Shown here: one piece after another, positions 10,172 to 19,201 of the stretch
Layout of the letters: the number at the start of each line of letters is the position of its first letter
How positions within the stretch are numbered: the first letter of the stretch is position 1
NCBI GenBank assembly: GCA_002360945.1
Contig: DERO01000008.1
Location: 199,232 to 263,231, forward strand
From: Leclercia adecarboxylata
GTDB taxonomy: Bacteria; Pseudomonadota; Gammaproteobacteria; Enterobacterales; Enterobacteriaceae
Reading direction: 5' to 3'
DNA: 64,000 nucleotides
Notes under the pieces: generated by a model
What the model saw: the letters and a program-made list of their open reading frames with translations, nothing else
What the model was told of the DNA's origin: nothing
Database searches by the model: none
Program-made: the position numbers and the translations under genes

Positions 10172-10630
10172 ATGCTAGATAAAATTGACCGTAAGCTGCT
10201 GTCCTTACTGCAAAGCGACTGCACCCTCTCTTTGCAGGCGCTGGCGGATGCCGTTAATCTGACCACCACGCCCTGCTGGAAACGCCTCAAGCGACTCGAA
10301 GATGAAGGGATCCTGCTGGGACGCGTGGCGCTGCTCGATCCTGAAAAACTGGGGCTTGGACTGACCGCGTTTGTTCTGATAAAAACGCAGCACCACAGCA
10401 GCGACTGGTACTGCGGGTTCGTCAGCGTGGTATCGGAGATGCCGGAAGTGCTGGGTTTCTGGCGCATGGCGGGCGAATACGACTACCTGATGCGCGTTCA
10501 GGTAGCGGACATGAAACGCTATGATGATTTCTATAAACGGCTGGTCAACAGCGTGCCAGGTCTGTCGAATGTCACCTCCAGCTTCGCGATGGAACAGATA
10601 AAATACACCACCGCCTTACCCATTGAATAA
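10172..10630 (+). CDS. decR: Lrp/AsnC-family cysteine-responsive regulator DecR (YbaO)
   Basis: DecR is a 152-residue Lrp/AsnC regulator that in E. coli activates cysteine detoxification genes. It begins [16 protein letters not shown] and has an AsnC-type helix-turn-helix ([30 protein letters not shown], about residues 18-47) followed by the RAM/ligand-sensing alpha-beta domain (about 65-150). The ATG at 10172 is preferred over an in-frame upstream extension because it matches E. coli length and has GGAGGGTGG just upstream. It is divergent from a cysteine desulfhydrase-like gene, its probable target. Confidence 0.93.
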   Translation: MLDKIDRKLLSLLQSDCTLSLQALADAVNLTTTPCWKRLKRLEDEGILLGRVALLDPEKLGLGLTAFVLIKTQHHSSDWYCGFVSVVSEMPEVLGFWRMAGEYDYLMRVQVADMKRYDDFYKRLVNSVPGLSNVTSSFAMEQIKYTTALPIE

Positions 10631-10672
10631 CTTCCCGGTGCTGCCGGAATACGATCCTCAGGAAAAGACCGC

Positions 10673-12445
10673 GTGCGATTATTTGCTCAGTTAAGCTGGT
10701 ACTTCCGCCGGGAGTGGCAACGCTATCTCGGTGCAGTGGCCCTGCTTATTATCATTGCCGTTCTGCAACTCATTCCGCCGAAAGTGGTGGGCTATGTCGT
10801 GGATGGCGTAACGGAACAGCATTACACCACCGCACGGGTGATGATGTGGATCGGCACCCTGGTGCTGACGGCGGTAGTGGTCTATCTGCTGCGCTATGTC
10901 TGGCGCGTGCTGCTGTTCGGGGCCTCTTACCAGCTGGCGGTAGAGTTGCGGGAAGATTTTTACCGTCAGCTCAGCCGTCAGCATCCGGAATTTTACCTGC
11001 GCCACCGCACCGGGGACCTGATCGCCCGCGCCACCAACGATGTGGATCGCGTGGTCTTTGCCGCCGGGGAGGGGGTATTAACTCTGGTCGACTCGCTGGT
11101 GATGGGCTGCGCGGTGCTGATTGTGATGTCGACCCAAATCAGCTGGCAGTTGACCCTGCTGGCGCTGCTGCCGATGCCGATTATGGCGCTGGCGATCAAA
11201 CGCTATGGCGACCAGCTGCACCAGCGCTTCAAGCTGGCGCAGGCGGCGTTCTCCTCGCTCAACGATCGGACTCAGGAGAGCCTGACCAGTATCCGGATGA
11301 TCAAAGCCTTCGGCCTGGAAGATCGCCAGTCGGCGCTGTTTGCCGCCGATGCCGCCGATACCGGGGCCAAAAACCTGCGCGTCGCCCGGATCGACGCCCG
11401 CTTTGATCCCACGATCTATATCGCCATTGGCACCGCCAACCTGCTGGCCATCGGCGGTGGTAGCTGGATGGTAATCAACGGCTCGCTGACCCTCGGTCAG
11501 CTGACCAGCTTTGCCATGTATCTGGGGCTAATGATCTGGCCGATGCTGGCTCTGGCCTGGATGTTTAACATTGTCGAGCGTGGCAGCGCGGCCTACAGCC
11601 GGATCCGCGCCATGCTCGCCGAAGCGCCGGTGGTCAACGACGGCAGCGAGCGTGTGCCGGACGGGCGCGGCGAGCTGAAATTCTCGGTACGAGCATTTGC
11701 CTACCCGCATACGGAAAAAAGGACGCTCGAAAACATCCATTTCACGCTGCAACCGGGGCAAATGCTGGGGATCTGCGGCCCGACCGGGGCGGGGAAAAGT
11801 ACCGTGCTCTCGCTGATCCAGCGCCACTTTGATATTGACCAGGGCGAGATCCGTTTCCACGATATTCCGCTTACCCGACTGCAACTCGATAGCTGGCGCA
11901 GCCGCCTGGCGGTGGTGAGCCAGACGCCGTTCCTCTTCTCTGATACCGTCGCCAACAATATTGCGCTGGGTTGCCCTGAAGCGACCCGGGAAGCGATCGA
12001 GCACGTCGCCCGTCTTGCCAGTGTGCATGAAGATATCCTGCGCCTGCCCCAGGGATACGAAACCGAAGTGGGTGAGCGTGGCGTAATGCTCTCGGGCGGG
12101 CAGAAGCAGCGTATCTCCATTGCCCGCGCGCTGCTGCTCAATGCCGAGATCCTGATCCTCGACGATGCGCTTTCCGCCGTCGACGGTCGCACCGAACATC
12201 AGATCCTGCATAACCTGCGCCAGTGGGGGGAGGGGCGCACGGTGATCATCAGCGCCCATCGCCTGTCGGCCCTGACCGAGGCGAGCGAAATTCTGGTGAT
12301 GCAGCACGGGCACGTTGCCCAGCGTGGACAGCATGAACAGCTGGCGGAGCAGCCGGGATGGTATCGCGATATGTATCGCTATCAACAACTGGAAGCGGCG
12401 CTGGATGATGTGCCGGACATGACCGAGGAGGCCACCGATGCGTAG
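10673..12445 (+). CDS. mdlA: ABC transporter half-molecule MdlA
   Basis: This 590-residue half-size ABC exporter has an N-terminal transmembrane domain (about 1-320, six predicted helices) and a C-terminal ATPase with Walker [11 protein letters not shown] (about 366-375), signature LSGGQKQR and Walker [11 protein letters not shown]. It probably forms a heterodimer with MdlB; the substrate is unknown, although the family includes multidrug and lipid exporters. Translation starts at GTG (10673), as in E. coli ([15 protein letters not shown]). Only 42 bases separate it from decR, and it overlaps mdlB by 8 bases, so all three may share a transcript. Confidence 0.95.
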   Translation: MRLFAQLSWYFRREWQRYLGAVALLIIIAVLQLIPPKVVGYVVDGVTEQHYTTARVMMWIGTLVLTAVVVYLLRYVWRVLLFGASYQLAVELREDFYRQLSRQHPEFYLRHRTGDLIARATNDVDRVVFAAGEGVLTLVDSLVMGCAVLIVMSTQISWQLTLLALLPMPIMALAIKRYGDQLHQRFKLAQAAFSSLNDRTQESLTSIRMIKAFGLEDRQSALFAADAADTGAKNLRVARIDARFDPTIYIAIGTANLLAIGGGSWMVINGSLTLGQLTSFAMYLGLMIWPMLALAWMFNIVERGSAAYSRIRAMLAEAPVVNDGSERVPDGRGELKFSVRAFAYPHTEKRTLENIHFTLQPGQMLGICGPTGAGKSTVLSLIQRHFDIDQGEIRFHDIPLTRLQLDSWRSRLAVVSQTPFLFSDTVANNIALGCPEATREAIEHVARLASVHEDILRLPQGYETEVGERGVMLSGGQKQRISIARALLLNAEILILDDALSAVDGRTEHQILHNLRQWGEGRTVIISAHRLSALTEASEILVMQHGHVAQRGQHEQLAEQPGWYRDMYRYQQLEAALDDVPDMTEEATDA

Positions 12446-14216
12446 TTTTTCCCAGCTGTGGCCCACCCTCAAACGCCTGCTGGCGTATGGCTCGCCGTGG
12501 CGCAAACCGCTGTCGCTGGCGGTGGTGCTGCTGTGGATTGCGGCAATTGCCGAAGTGACCGGCCCGCTGCTGATCAGCTATTTCATCGACAACATGGTGG
12601 CAAAAGACTACCTCCCGCTCGGCCTGGTGACCGGGCTGGCGGTGGCCTACGTTGGCCTGCAGCTGCTGGCGGCCGGGCTGCACTATGCCCAGTCGCTGCT
12701 GTTTAATCAGGCCGCCGTCGGGGTGGTGCAACAGCTGCGAACCGACGTCATGGACGCCGCCCTGCGCCAGCCGCTGAGCGCGTTCGATACCCAGCCCGTC
12801 GGACAGATCATTTCTCGCGTCACCAACGATACCGAAGTGATCCGCGATCTCTATGTCACGGTGGTGGCCACGGTGCTGCGCAGCGCCGCCCTGGTCGGTG
12901 CCATGCTGGTGGCGATGTTCAGCCTCGAGTGGCGCATGGCGCTGGTAGCGATGGGGATCTTCCCGGCGGTGATGATTGTGATGGTCATCTATCAACGCTA
13001 CAGCACGCCGATTGTCCGTCGCGTGCGGGCCTATCTTGCGGATATCAACGATGGCTTCAACGAAGTCATCAACGGCATGAGCGTTATCCAGCAGTTCCGC
13101 CAGCAGGAGCGCTTTGGCGAGCGGATGGGCGAGGCCAGTCGCTCCCACTATATGGCGCGTATGCAGACCCTGCGGCTGGATGGTTTTCTCCTGCGTCCGC
13201 TGCTCAGCCTGTTTTCGGCGCTGGTGCTGTGCGGGCTGCTGATGCAGTTTGGTTTTGCCGCTGGTGGCACCATTGAGGTTGGGGTGCTGTACGCCTTTAT
13301 CAGCTATCTGGGCCGTCTTAACGAGCCCCTGATCGAGCTGACTACCCAGCAGTCGATGCTGCAGCAGGCGGTGGTCGCCGGTGAGCGCGTCTTCGAGCTG
13401 ATGGATCGCCCGCGTCAGGCCTACGGTAATGACAATCGTGACCTGCAGAGCGGCACCATTGAGTTTGATAAGGTCTCCTTTGCCTATCGCGAGGACCGAC
13501 TGGTCTTACAGGATATCGATCTGAACGTGCCGTCCAGGAGTTTCGTCGCGCTGGTCGGCCATACCGGCAGCGGAAAAAGTACCCTCGCCAGCCTGCTGAT
13601 GGGCTACTACCCCCTCACCGAAGGGGAAATTCGCCTCGACGGGCGTCCGCTCTCCACCCTGAGCCACGCCGTGCTGCGTAAAGGGGTGGCGATGGTGCAA
13701 CAGGATCCGGTGGTGCTGGCCGACACCTTCTTCGCCAACGTCACGCTCGGGCGACCGTTTAGCGAGGAGCAGGTGTGGGACGTGCTGGAGAAAGTGCAAC
13801 TGGCGGAGCTGGCACGCGGCCTGCACGACGGCATTCACACCCGGTTGGGCGAGCAGGGGAATAACCTCTCGGTGGGGCAGAAACAGTTGTTGGCCCTTGC
13901 CCGGGTGCTGATTGATACGCCGCAGGTGCTGATCCTTGATGAAGCTACGGCCAGCATCGATTCCGGTACCGAGCAGGCGATCCAGCAGGCGCTGGCCGCA
14001 GTGCGTGAACATACCACCCTGGTGGTGATCGCCCACCGCCTGTCGACCATTGTCGAGGCGGATACCATTCTGGTGCTTCATCGCGGCCAGGCGGTTGAGC
14101 GCGGCACCCATAAGCAACTGCTTGAGGCGAAAGGACGTTACTGGCAGATGTATCAGCTGCAGCTGGCCGGTGAAGAGCTGGCCGCCAGCACGCGCGAAGA
14201 GTCTCTCAGCGCCTGA
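12438..14216 (+). CDS. mdlB: ABC transporter half-molecule MdlB
   Basis: This is the 592-residue partner of MdlA, with a six-helix exporter domain (about 1-330) and an ATPase domain with Walker [10 protein letters not shown] (about 373-381), a signature loop that reads LSVGQKQL (degenerate relative to LSGGQ), and Walker [11 protein letters not shown]. The degenerate signature in one half and canonical signature in MdlA suggest an asymmetric heterodimer; that is inference. The start codon lies inside the end of mdlA (8-base overlap), which indicates translational coupling. It ends ahead of the glnK control region. Confidence 0.95.
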   Translation: MRSFSQLWPTLKRLLAYGSPWRKPLSLAVVLLWIAAIAEVTGPLLISYFIDNMVAKDYLPLGLVTGLAVAYVGLQLLAAGLHYAQSLLFNQAAVGVVQQLRTDVMDAALRQPLSAFDTQPVGQIISRVTNDTEVIRDLYVTVVATVLRSAALVGAMLVAMFSLEWRMALVAMGIFPAVMIVMVIYQRYSTPIVRRVRAYLADINDGFNEVINGMSVIQQFRQQERFGERMGEASRSHYMARMQTLRLDGFLLRPLLSLFSALVLCGLLMQFGFAAGGTIEVGVLYAFISYLGRLNEPLIELTTQQSMLQQAVVAGERVFELMDRPRQAYGNDNRDLQSGTIEFDKVSFAYREDRLVLQDIDLNVPSRSFVALVGHTGSGKSTLASLLMGYYPLTEGEIRLDGRPLSTLSHAVLRKGVAMVQQDPVVLADTFFANVTLGRPFSEEQVWDVLEKVQLAELARGLHDGIHTRLGEQGNNLSVGQKQLLALARVLIDTPQVLILDEATASIDSGTEQAIQQALAAVREHTTLVVIAHRLSTIVEADTILVLHRGQAVERGTHKQLLEAKGRYWQMYQLQLAGEELAASTREESLSA

Positions 14217-14245
14217 TGCACTAAAATTAAGCAACCTGCCAGCCG

Positions 14246-14295
14246 CTGAATCGGTTGGTGCAAAAATGAAACGCATCATGCACTGTCATGGTGCG
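14246..14295. promoter_or_regulatory. Two NtrC-like enhancer sites upstream of glnK
   Basis: TGCACTGTCATGGTGCG (14279-14295) matches the NtrC consensus TGCACCNNNNTGGTGCA at 11 of its 13 defined bases. A second 17-bp window (14246-14262) has a perfect right half TGGTGCA and a weak left half. Their centres are 33 bp apart, about three helical turns, and lie some 85-120 bp before the predicted glnK transcription start, the usual enhancer arrangement. Confidence 0.65.
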
Positions 14296-14303
14296 TTTTT
14301 TTT
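14271..14303 (+). terminator. Terminator of the mdlAB operon
   Basis: ACGCATCATG pairs with CATGGTGCGT (one G-U pair) around a six-base loop and is followed by eight T residues. It overlaps the better NtrC-like site, so one DNA stretch appears to serve both purposes. Confidence 0.75.
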
Positions 14304-14347
14304 CGTCCTTTCTCCGCCACGCCTCATCTTTCCTCTCTTTTCAATTC

Positions 14348-14363
14348 TGGCACACCGCTTGCA
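14348..14363 (+). promoter_or_regulatory. Sigma-54 promoter of glnK-amtB
   Basis: TGGCACACCGCTTGCA matches the -24/-12 consensus TGGCAC-N5-TTGCW exactly. It is 49 bases before the glnK start codon and downstream of the NtrC-like sites. This supports nitrogen-limitation control of glnK-amtB. Confidence 0.92.
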
Positions 14364-14412
14364 ATACCTAATCAGTTCGCGAGCCATTACCGAATTCTGA
14401 CTGGAGAGATAT

Positions 14413-14751
14413 ATGAAGCTGGTTACCGTGGTCATCAAACCATTCAAGCTCGAAGACGTGCGTGAAGCACTCTCTTCAATGGGTATTCAGGGACTGACCG
14501 TCACCGAGGTGAAAGGCTTTGGGCGACAGAAAGGTCATGCGGAGCTGTACCGTGGCGCCGAATACAGCGTCAACTTCCTGCCAAAAGTGAAGATTGACGT
14601 GGCGATCGCCGACGATCAGCTGGATGAAGTTATCGACGTAATTAGCAAAGCAGCCTACACCGGCAAAATTGGCGACGGCAAAATTTTCGTTGCTGAGCTG
14701 CAACGCGTTATTCGCATTCGTACAGGCGAAGCCGACGAAGCGGCACTGTAA
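14413..14751 (+). CDS. glnK: PII nitrogen regulatory protein GlnK
   Basis: GlnK is a 112-residue PII signalling protein. As a trimer it binds ATP/ADP and 2-oxoglutarate and plugs the AmtB ammonium channel when nitrogen is sufficient. The T-loop carries Tyr51 in LYRGAEYSVNFLPK, the residue uridylylated by GlnD, and the C-terminal PII signature is YTGKIGDGKIFV (about 82-93). It heads an operon with amtB (33-base gap) behind a clear sigma-54 promoter. GlnK rather than GlnB is chosen because of the amtB linkage and NtrC/sigma-54 control. Confidence 0.98.
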   Translation: MKLVTVVIKPFKLEDVREALSSMGIQGLTVTEVKGFGRQKGHAELYRGAEYSVNFLPKVKIDVAIADDQLDEVIDVISKAAYTGKIGDGKIFVAELQRVIRIRTGEADEAAL

Positions 14752-14784
14752 AAAATCAGGCACACAGTGATAGGGATCGAGAAA

Positions 14785-16071
14785 ATGAACACAACAACAC
14801 TCAAAGCAGGTCTGGGGTCTCTGGCACTGCTGCCGGGGCTGGCACTGGCGGCACCGGCGGTCGCTGACAAAGCCGATAACGCCTTTATGATGATTTGCAC
14901 CGCGCTGGTGCTGTTTATGACCATTCCGGGGATTGCGCTGTTTTACGGCGGCCTGATCCGCGGCAAAAACGTCCTCTCTATGCTCACGCAGGTGACGGTG
15001 ACCTTCGCTCTGGTGTGCGTCCTGTGGGTGGTCTACGGCTACTCGCTGGCCTTCGGTGAAGGCAACGCCTTCTTCGGCAGCTTCAACTGGGCGATGCTGA
15101 AGAATATCGAGCTGACCGCGGTGATGGGCAGCTTCTATCAGTACATCCACGTGGCGTTCCAGGGCTCGTTCGCCTGTATCACCGTCGGGCTGATTGTTGG
15201 CGCGCTGGCGGAACGTATTCGCTTCTCCGCGGTGCTGATCTTCGTGGTGGTGTGGCTGACGCTCTCCTATGTGCCGGTGGCGCATATGGTCTGGGGCGGT
15301 GGTCTGCTGGCTTCCCATGGCGCGCTGGACTTTGCGGGCGGTACCGTGGTTCACATTAACGCCGCGGTAGCGGGCCTGGTAGGCGCATACCTGATTGGCA
15401 AACGCGTCGGTTTTGGCAAAGAGGCCTTCAAACCGCACAACCTGCCGATGGTCTTTACCGGCACCGCCATCCTCTACTTCGGCTGGTTTGGCTTTAACGC
15501 CGGTTCCGCCAGTGCAGCCAACGAGATCGCGGCGCTGGCCTTCGTGAACACCGTTATTGCGACGGCGGGTGCGATTCTTTCCTGGATCTTTGGCGAGTGG
15601 GCAGTACGCGGTAAACCTTCCCTGCTGGGTGCCTGTTCCGGTGCCATTGCGGGTCTGGTTGGCATCACCCCGGCCTGTGGTTTTGTCGGTGTCGGCGGCG
15701 CGCTGCTGGTCGGTATTGTGGCGGGTCTGGCCGGGCTGTGGGGCGTCACTGCGCTGAAACGTGTGCTACGTGTGGACGATCCTTGTGACGTCTTTGGCGT
15801 GCACGGCGTGTGCGGCATCGTCGGCTGCATCATGACCGGCATCTTCGCCTCTACCTCCCTGGGTGGCGTCGGCTACGCGGAAGGCGTGACCATGGGTCAT
15901 CAGGTGCTGGTGCAGCTGGAAAGCATCGCTATCACGGTGGTCTGGTCTGGCGTCGTGGCCTTTATCGGCTACAAGCTGGCGGACATGACGGTGGGTCTGC
16001 GCGTACCGGAAGAGCAGGAGCGCGAAGGTCTGGACGTCAACAGCCACGGCGAGAATGCGTATAACGCCTGA
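14785..16071 (+). CDS. amtB: Ammonium channel AmtB
   Basis: This is the 428-residue ammonium/ammonia channel of the Amt/Rh family, a trimer in the inner membrane. It starts MNTTTLKAGLGSLALLPG with a cleavable signal peptide ending near ALAAPAVADK, followed by eleven membrane helices. The DFAGGTVVHINAAVAGLVGAYLIGKR signature (around residue 190) holds the first of the twin pore histidines, and DVFGVHGVCGIVG (around 340) holds the second. The ATG at 14785 was chosen over a GTG six codons upstream because of the signal-peptide fit with E. coli. It is co-transcribed with glnK. Confidence 0.97.
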   Translation: MNTTTLKAGLGSLALLPGLALAAPAVADKADNAFMMICTALVLFMTIPGIALFYGGLIRGKNVLSMLTQVTVTFALVCVLWVVYGYSLAFGEGNAFFGSFNWAMLKNIELTAVMGSFYQYIHVAFQGSFACITVGLIVGALAERIRFSAVLIFVVVWLTLSYVPVAHMVWGGGLLASHGALDFAGGTVVHINAAVAGLVGAYLIGKRVGFGKEAFKPHNLPMVFTGTAILYFGWFGFNAGSASAANEIAALAFVNTVIATAGAILSWIFGEWAVRGKPSLLGACSGAIAGLVGITPACGFVGVGGALLVGIVAGLAGLWGVTALKRVLRVDDPCDVFGVHGVCGIVGCIMTGIFASTSLGGVGYAEGVTMGHQVLVQLESIAITVVWSGVVAFIGYKLADMTVGLRVPEEQEREGLDVNSHGENAYNA

Positions 16072-16080
16072 TAAACAGCA

Positions 16081-16107
16081 AAACGGCAACCTCAGTTGCC
16101 GTTTTTA
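16081..16107 (+). terminator. Terminator of glnK-amtB
   Basis: AACGGCAAC and GTTGCCGTT form a 9-bp stem with a CTCA loop and a T tract, ten bases after the amtB stop. Confidence 0.88.
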
Positions 16108-16116
16108 GTGTTTGTT

Positions 16117-16150
16117 CCCTCTCCCCGTGGGAGAGGGTCAGGGTGAGGGC
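16117..16150. repeat. CCCTCTCCC/GGGAGAGGG palindromic repeat, copy 1
   Basis: CCCTCTCCC and GGGAGAGGG around a short centre, followed by TCAGGGTGAGGG. Related copies occur near 38551, 45409-45487 and 48725-48805. It sits between convergent amtB and tesB. Confidence 0.7.
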
Positions 16151-16168
16151 ACCAGACCGCACACACCA

Positions 16169-17029
16169 TCAACCACGATTACGCATCACCCCTTCCTGCA
16201 CCGTAGACGCCACCAGCACCCCATCCTGCGTATAAAACTCACCGCGCACAAACCCGCGGGCGCTCGACGCCGAGGTACTCTCCACGCTGTACAGCAGCCA
16301 GTCGTTCATATCAAACGGACGGTGGAACCACATCGAATGGTCGATAGTGGCAACCTGCATCCCTTTTTCGAGGAAGCCCACGCCGTGCGGTTGCAGGGCA
16401 ACCGGCAGGAAGTTGAAATCGGACGCATAGCCCAGCAGATACTGATGGACGCGGAAATCTTCCGGCACCGTGCCGTTGGCACGGATCCAGACCTGGCGCG
16501 CCGGCTCGGCGGTATGGCCCTTCATCGGGTTATGGAACTCTACCGGGCGGATCTCCAGCGGCTTGTCGCAGAGAAACTTCTCTTTAACCTGCGGAGGCAG
16601 CAGATGCGCCAGCGCGCGGGCAATATCCGTTTCAGACTTTAGCGCGTCCGGTGCCGGGGCAGGAGGCATCGTTTTTTGATGCTCATAGCCCGGCTCCGGC
16701 GCCTGGAATGAGGCGGTCATATAGAAGATCGGCTTGCCGTTCTGCACCGCCGCCACGCGACGGGCGCTGAAGCTGTTGCCGTCGCGCAGGACTTCCACGT
16801 CATAGACAATCGGTTTCTGGCTGTCGCCTGGGCGCAAAAAATAGCTGTGAAAGGAGTGCACAAAGCGTTCTGCAGGTACTGTCTCTTTAGCTGCGTAGAG
16901 GGCCTGCCCCACAACCTGACCGCCGAATACCTGGCGCAAGCCGAGATCTTCGCTTTGTCCCCGAAAGAGTCCTTCTTCAATTTTTTCCAGGTTTAATAAT
17001 GTCAGCAGATTGCCTAGTGCCTGACTCAT
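16169..17029 (-). CDS. tesB: Acyl-CoA thioesterase II
   Basis: TesB is a 286-residue double hot-dog acyl-CoA thioesterase that hydrolyses medium- and long-chain acyl-CoAs. It begins [20 protein letters not shown]. Visible family sequence includes [14 protein letters not shown] near residue 36 and the C-terminal [18 protein letters not shown] block (about 240-257), which holds residues of the Asp/Thr/Gln active site. The start was placed at 17029, four codons inside the longest frame, to match E. coli TesB. It is convergent with amtB and divergent from ybaY. Confidence 0.96.
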   Translation of the reverse strand: MSQALGNLLTLLNLEKIEEGLFRGQSEDLGLRQVFGGQVVGQALYAAKETVPAERFVHSFHSYFLRPGDSQKPIVYDVEVLRDGNSFSARRVAAVQNGKPIFYMTASFQAPEPGYEHQKTMPPAPAPDALKSETDIARALAHLLPPQVKEKFLCDKPLEIRPVEFHNPMKGHTAEPARQVWIRANGTVPEDFRVHQYLLGYASDFNFLPVALQPHGVGFLEKGMQVATIDHSMWFHRPFDMNDWLLYSVESTSASSARGFVRGEFYTQDGVLVASTVQEGVMRNRG

Positions 17030-17237
17030 AGTCGTCCTCAATTAAAACGCCGTGGCGAAAGATAGGCAGAGTATAACGCAGAAATGGAAGTGGTCCGATG
17101 GGTGCAATAATCTGAATAACAGGGAGATTCCAGGCATAAATAATTGATGTGTGCCACACTTACTCTCGTTAACCTGGTATTAACCACTCATCTGGCGGTA
17201 TCGATCCCGCTGGTGCATTGATGATAAGGAGAACTCA

Positions 17238-17807
17238 ATGAAACTCGTGCACGCGTTAAGTGGTTTAGCGGTAGCGGTTGCTCTCTCTGCCTGTGCAGAT
17301 AAAAGTGCAGACATCCAGACGCCAGCGCCAAACCCAAACACTGCTGCCGTGGCGGCTCAACCGACCATTCAGCAGCCAAATGTTTCCGGGACCATCTGGA
17401 TCCGTCAGAAAGTGGCTTTGCCGCCGGATGCGGTATTAACTGTCACCCTGTCTGATGCCTCGCTGGCCGACTCTCCGTCGAAAGTGCTGGCGCAGCAGGC
17501 GACCCGTACTGAGGGTAAACAGGCCCCGTTCAAGTTTGAACTGCCGTTTAACCCGGCGGACGTGCAGCCTAACGCGCGTATCCTGCTGAGCGCAGCGATC
17601 ACCATTAACGATCAGGTTGTGCTGATGACTGACATCGTGAAACCGGTGATTAATCAGGGCGGTACCAAAGCCGATCTGGTGCTGGTGCCCGTACAGCAGA
17701 CTTCATTGCCGTTACAGCCTGGCGGCGGTGCGCCCACTACCGTACCCTCTACCTCGCCAACCCAGGTGAGCCCGTCTACGGCCACCCCGGCACCGACCCA
17801 GCTTTAA
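17238..17807 (+). CDS. ybaY: YbaY-family lipoprotein
   Basis: This 189-residue protein has a lipoprotein signal peptide with lipobox LSAC (lipidated Cys19) in MKLVHALSGLAVAVALSACADK. It contains one YbaY/YscW-like beta-sandwich domain (about 52-155, GTIWIRQKVALPPDAVLTVTL) and a Pro/Thr/Ser-rich tail. The YscW relative is a pilotin-type protein of type III secretion; whether YbaY does anything similar is unknown. It is shown between tesB and atl as in E. coli, with its own terminator. Confidence 0.92.
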   Translation: MKLVHALSGLAVAVALSACADKSADIQTPAPNPNTAAVAAQPTIQQPNVSGTIWIRQKVALPPDAVLTVTLSDASLADSPSKVLAQQATRTEGKQAPFKFELPFNPADVQPNARILLSAAITINDQVVLMTDIVKPVINQGGTKADLVLVPVQQTSLPLQPGGGAPTTVPSTSPTQVSPSTATPAPTQL

Positions 17808-17814
17808 GGTCTCC

Positions 17815-17841
17815 AGCCCCTCTCGTCTGAGAGGGGCTTTT
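17815..17841 (+). terminator. Terminator of ybaY
   Basis: AGCCCCTCTC and GAGAGGGGCT form a perfect 10-bp stem with a GTCT loop and a short T run. It reaches the stop codon of the convergent atl gene. Confidence 0.85.
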
Positions 17842-18151
17842 AGTACCGCCAGCGGTACTGCTGCAAATCGATCTGCCCTCCGCCTGATACCTGTACCCCT
17901 TCGCTGAGCAAGGCCTGACGCTGACGCTGTAAATCAGGGCCGGTTAAAGAGATCGCGCCGTGGCGATTCACCACCCGATGCCAGGGCAGGGTGCTCCCTT
18001 CCGGCAATCGTTTGAGAACGCCACCTACCTGTCGTGCCGCGCGCGGTGAACCCGCCAGCCGTGCTACCTCGCCATAGGTGGTGACCGTCCCCTCGGGAAT
18101 CGAGGCCACTATCTGCCATACCCGTTGGGGAAAAGAGTCGTGTTCATCCAT
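17840..18151 (-). CDS. atl: Alkyltransferase-like protein Atl (YbaZ)
   Basis: Atl proteins resemble the DNA-binding domain of O6-alkylguanine alkyltransferase but lack the acceptor cysteine. They flip out and flag bulky O6-alkylguanine for nucleotide excision repair. Here the PCHRV active-site motif reads PWHRV (about residues 62-66), the diagnostic Trp-for-Cys change. The protein is 103 residues from the ATG at 18151, chosen because CAGGAG lies six bases upstream; in-frame ATGs at 18175 and 18214 would give longer forms closer to annotated E. coli YbaZ (129 aa). It converges on ybaY. Confidence 0.93.
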   Translation of the reverse strand: MDEHDSFPQRVWQIVASIPEGTVTTYGEVARLAGSPRAARQVGGVLKRLPEGSTLPWHRVVNRHGAISLTGPDLQRQRQALLSEGVQVSGGGQIDLQQYRWRY

Positions 18152-18260
18152 TTTTTGCTCCTGTGTTGAGAGCATAATAAAGATTACACGGCAGAACAGG
18201 AAGAAAGTGCGCACTCCGTAAACGCTTTGCGCAATAAACCATCACCCGGACGCCGTTAAC

Positions 18261-18289
18261 TTGCAATTGCTATCGGGTACAGTAATAAT
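18261..18289 (+). promoter_or_regulatory. Sigma-70 promoter of ffs
   Basis: TTGCAA (18261-18266) and AATAAT (18284-18289) are separated by 17 bases. The predicted start leaves about a 25-base leader before mature 4.5S RNA, in keeping with the processed leader known in E. coli. Confidence 0.7.
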
Positions 18290-18321
18290 GCGCCAGCGCG
18301 TTGGTTAACAACGCTCTCAAT

Positions 18322-18435
18322 GGGGGCTCTGTTGGTTCTCCCGCAACGCTACTCTGTTCACCAGGTCAGGTCCGGAAGGAAGCAGCCAGGGCAGACGACG
18401 TGTGTGCCGGGATGTAGCTGGCAGGGCCCCCACCC
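18322..18435 (+). ncRNA. ffs: 4.5S RNA of the signal recognition particle
   Basis: This 114-nt RNA pairs with Ffh to form the bacterial signal recognition particle, which targets membrane proteins to SecYEG. The ends GGGGGCTCTGTTGG and GGCAGGGCCCCCACCC fold into the long hairpin, and the conserved tetraloop/symmetric-loop region CAGGTCAGGTCCGGAAGGAA is intact. Length and nearly every base agree with E. coli ffs. The position after atl is conserved. Confidence 0.98.
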
Positions 18436-18720
18436 ATTTCTGCTCTCCGCAAAATTTCTCGTTTCCATCCATCATTCAGCAAATCCATGCCGCAGGCGCG
18501 TTTACCCATGGCAATAGTCATCACATGATATATTTCTGAGTTCGCCTGTTTATTTCGTTAATTGTCATCATACTGAAATGTGGTTGTCATTATTTTGTCA
18601 CAAATGTTGTGCAGGGTAAGTGTGACATTTTTATGATATATAAGCAGGCAATATATATCTGGATAATAATGATAACTTCGTGTATTAATTTAACAAATTG
18701 ATGTCAAGGACGTAGCCACC

Positions 18721-18972
18721 ATGACCACTGCCGTGCTGAATGTAAAAATTGACGAAGCGCTAAAAGAGAAGCTTCGTCATTACGCAGAAGTGAATAATGA
18801 GAATCTCAGCGTTACCACAGAGAAACTGCTGCAAATGGCCTTTGCTGTAGCAGACGAGGCGGGAGTAACGGAAGAGGATATCGACAATCAACATACGGAA
18901 GAAGAGAGCGTAGCACCTTTTACTCCTAAAGAAATCAAAGCATTAAGAAAGATTCTGAAGAAGAAAAAATGA
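18721..18972 (+). CDS. Small ribbon-helix-helix-like protein, first gene of a two-gene cassette
   Basis: I do not recognise this 83-residue protein by name. Its N-terminus (TTAVLNVKIDEALKEKLRHY then a second helix, about residues 3-45) has the strand-helix-helix pattern of CopG/ParD/RelB-type DNA-binding proteins. The middle is acidic (VTEEDIDNQHTEEES) and the tail is very basic (KALRKILKKKK). ATG at 18721; upstream AAGGACG is a plausible Shine-Dalgarno. Its stop overlaps the next start (ATGA), so the two are translationally coupled. The cassette and the roughly 285 bases before it are clearly more AT-rich than neighbouring genes, and the pair is absent at this place in E. coli. A type II antitoxin is one possibility; it is not established. 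Confidence 0.7.
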   Translation: MTTAVLNVKIDEALKEKLRHYAEVNNENLSVTTEKLLQMAFAVADEAGVTEEDIDNQHTEEESVAPFTPKEIKALRKILKKKK

Positions 18973-19187
18973 AACAACATCAGCAATCAACCGCCAGCAG
19001 CTACACGGAAGCCTGTACGCTTCTGCGCTCTGGCTATGTCAAACATGTCCGCCTGGGCTGGGATGTTGGCAGTGATGAGTTCTTTCGAATTGCGTCTGAC
19101 TGGTGTGATACCGGCGCAAAAATAAAGAAAGAAGGTGATAGTTTTGTTATTTCCCTGAAAGGTTTCCCTATCCCTGCTCAGCACTGA
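18969..19187 (+). CDS. Small unknown protein coupled to the RHH-like gene
   Basis: This 72-residue protein is not recognised. It is predicted soluble, with a helical N-terminus (TASSYTEACTLLRSGYVKHVRLGW) and a beta-rich C-terminus (AKIKKEGDSFVISLKG). It has no signal peptide or membrane segment. The start codon overlaps the previous stop by 4 bases (ATGA), and a very strong terminator follows 15 bases after its stop, so the two genes form a closed cassette. By size and order it could be the toxin of a toxin-antitoxin pair, but I see no known toxin motif. It is equally compatible with a small regulatory or host-adaptation pair. Confidence 0.65.
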   Translation: MKQHQQSTASSYTEACTLLRSGYVKHVRLGWDVGSDEFFRIASDWCDTGAKIKKEGDSFVISLKGFPIPAQH

Positions 19188-19201
19188 TTTCCTTCCTGCT
19201 G

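Noticed and set aside
17840..18151. Atl as an active O6-methylguanine methyltransferase
   Set aside because: The acceptor Cys is replaced by Trp (PWHRV), so it belongs to the alkyltransferase-like class.
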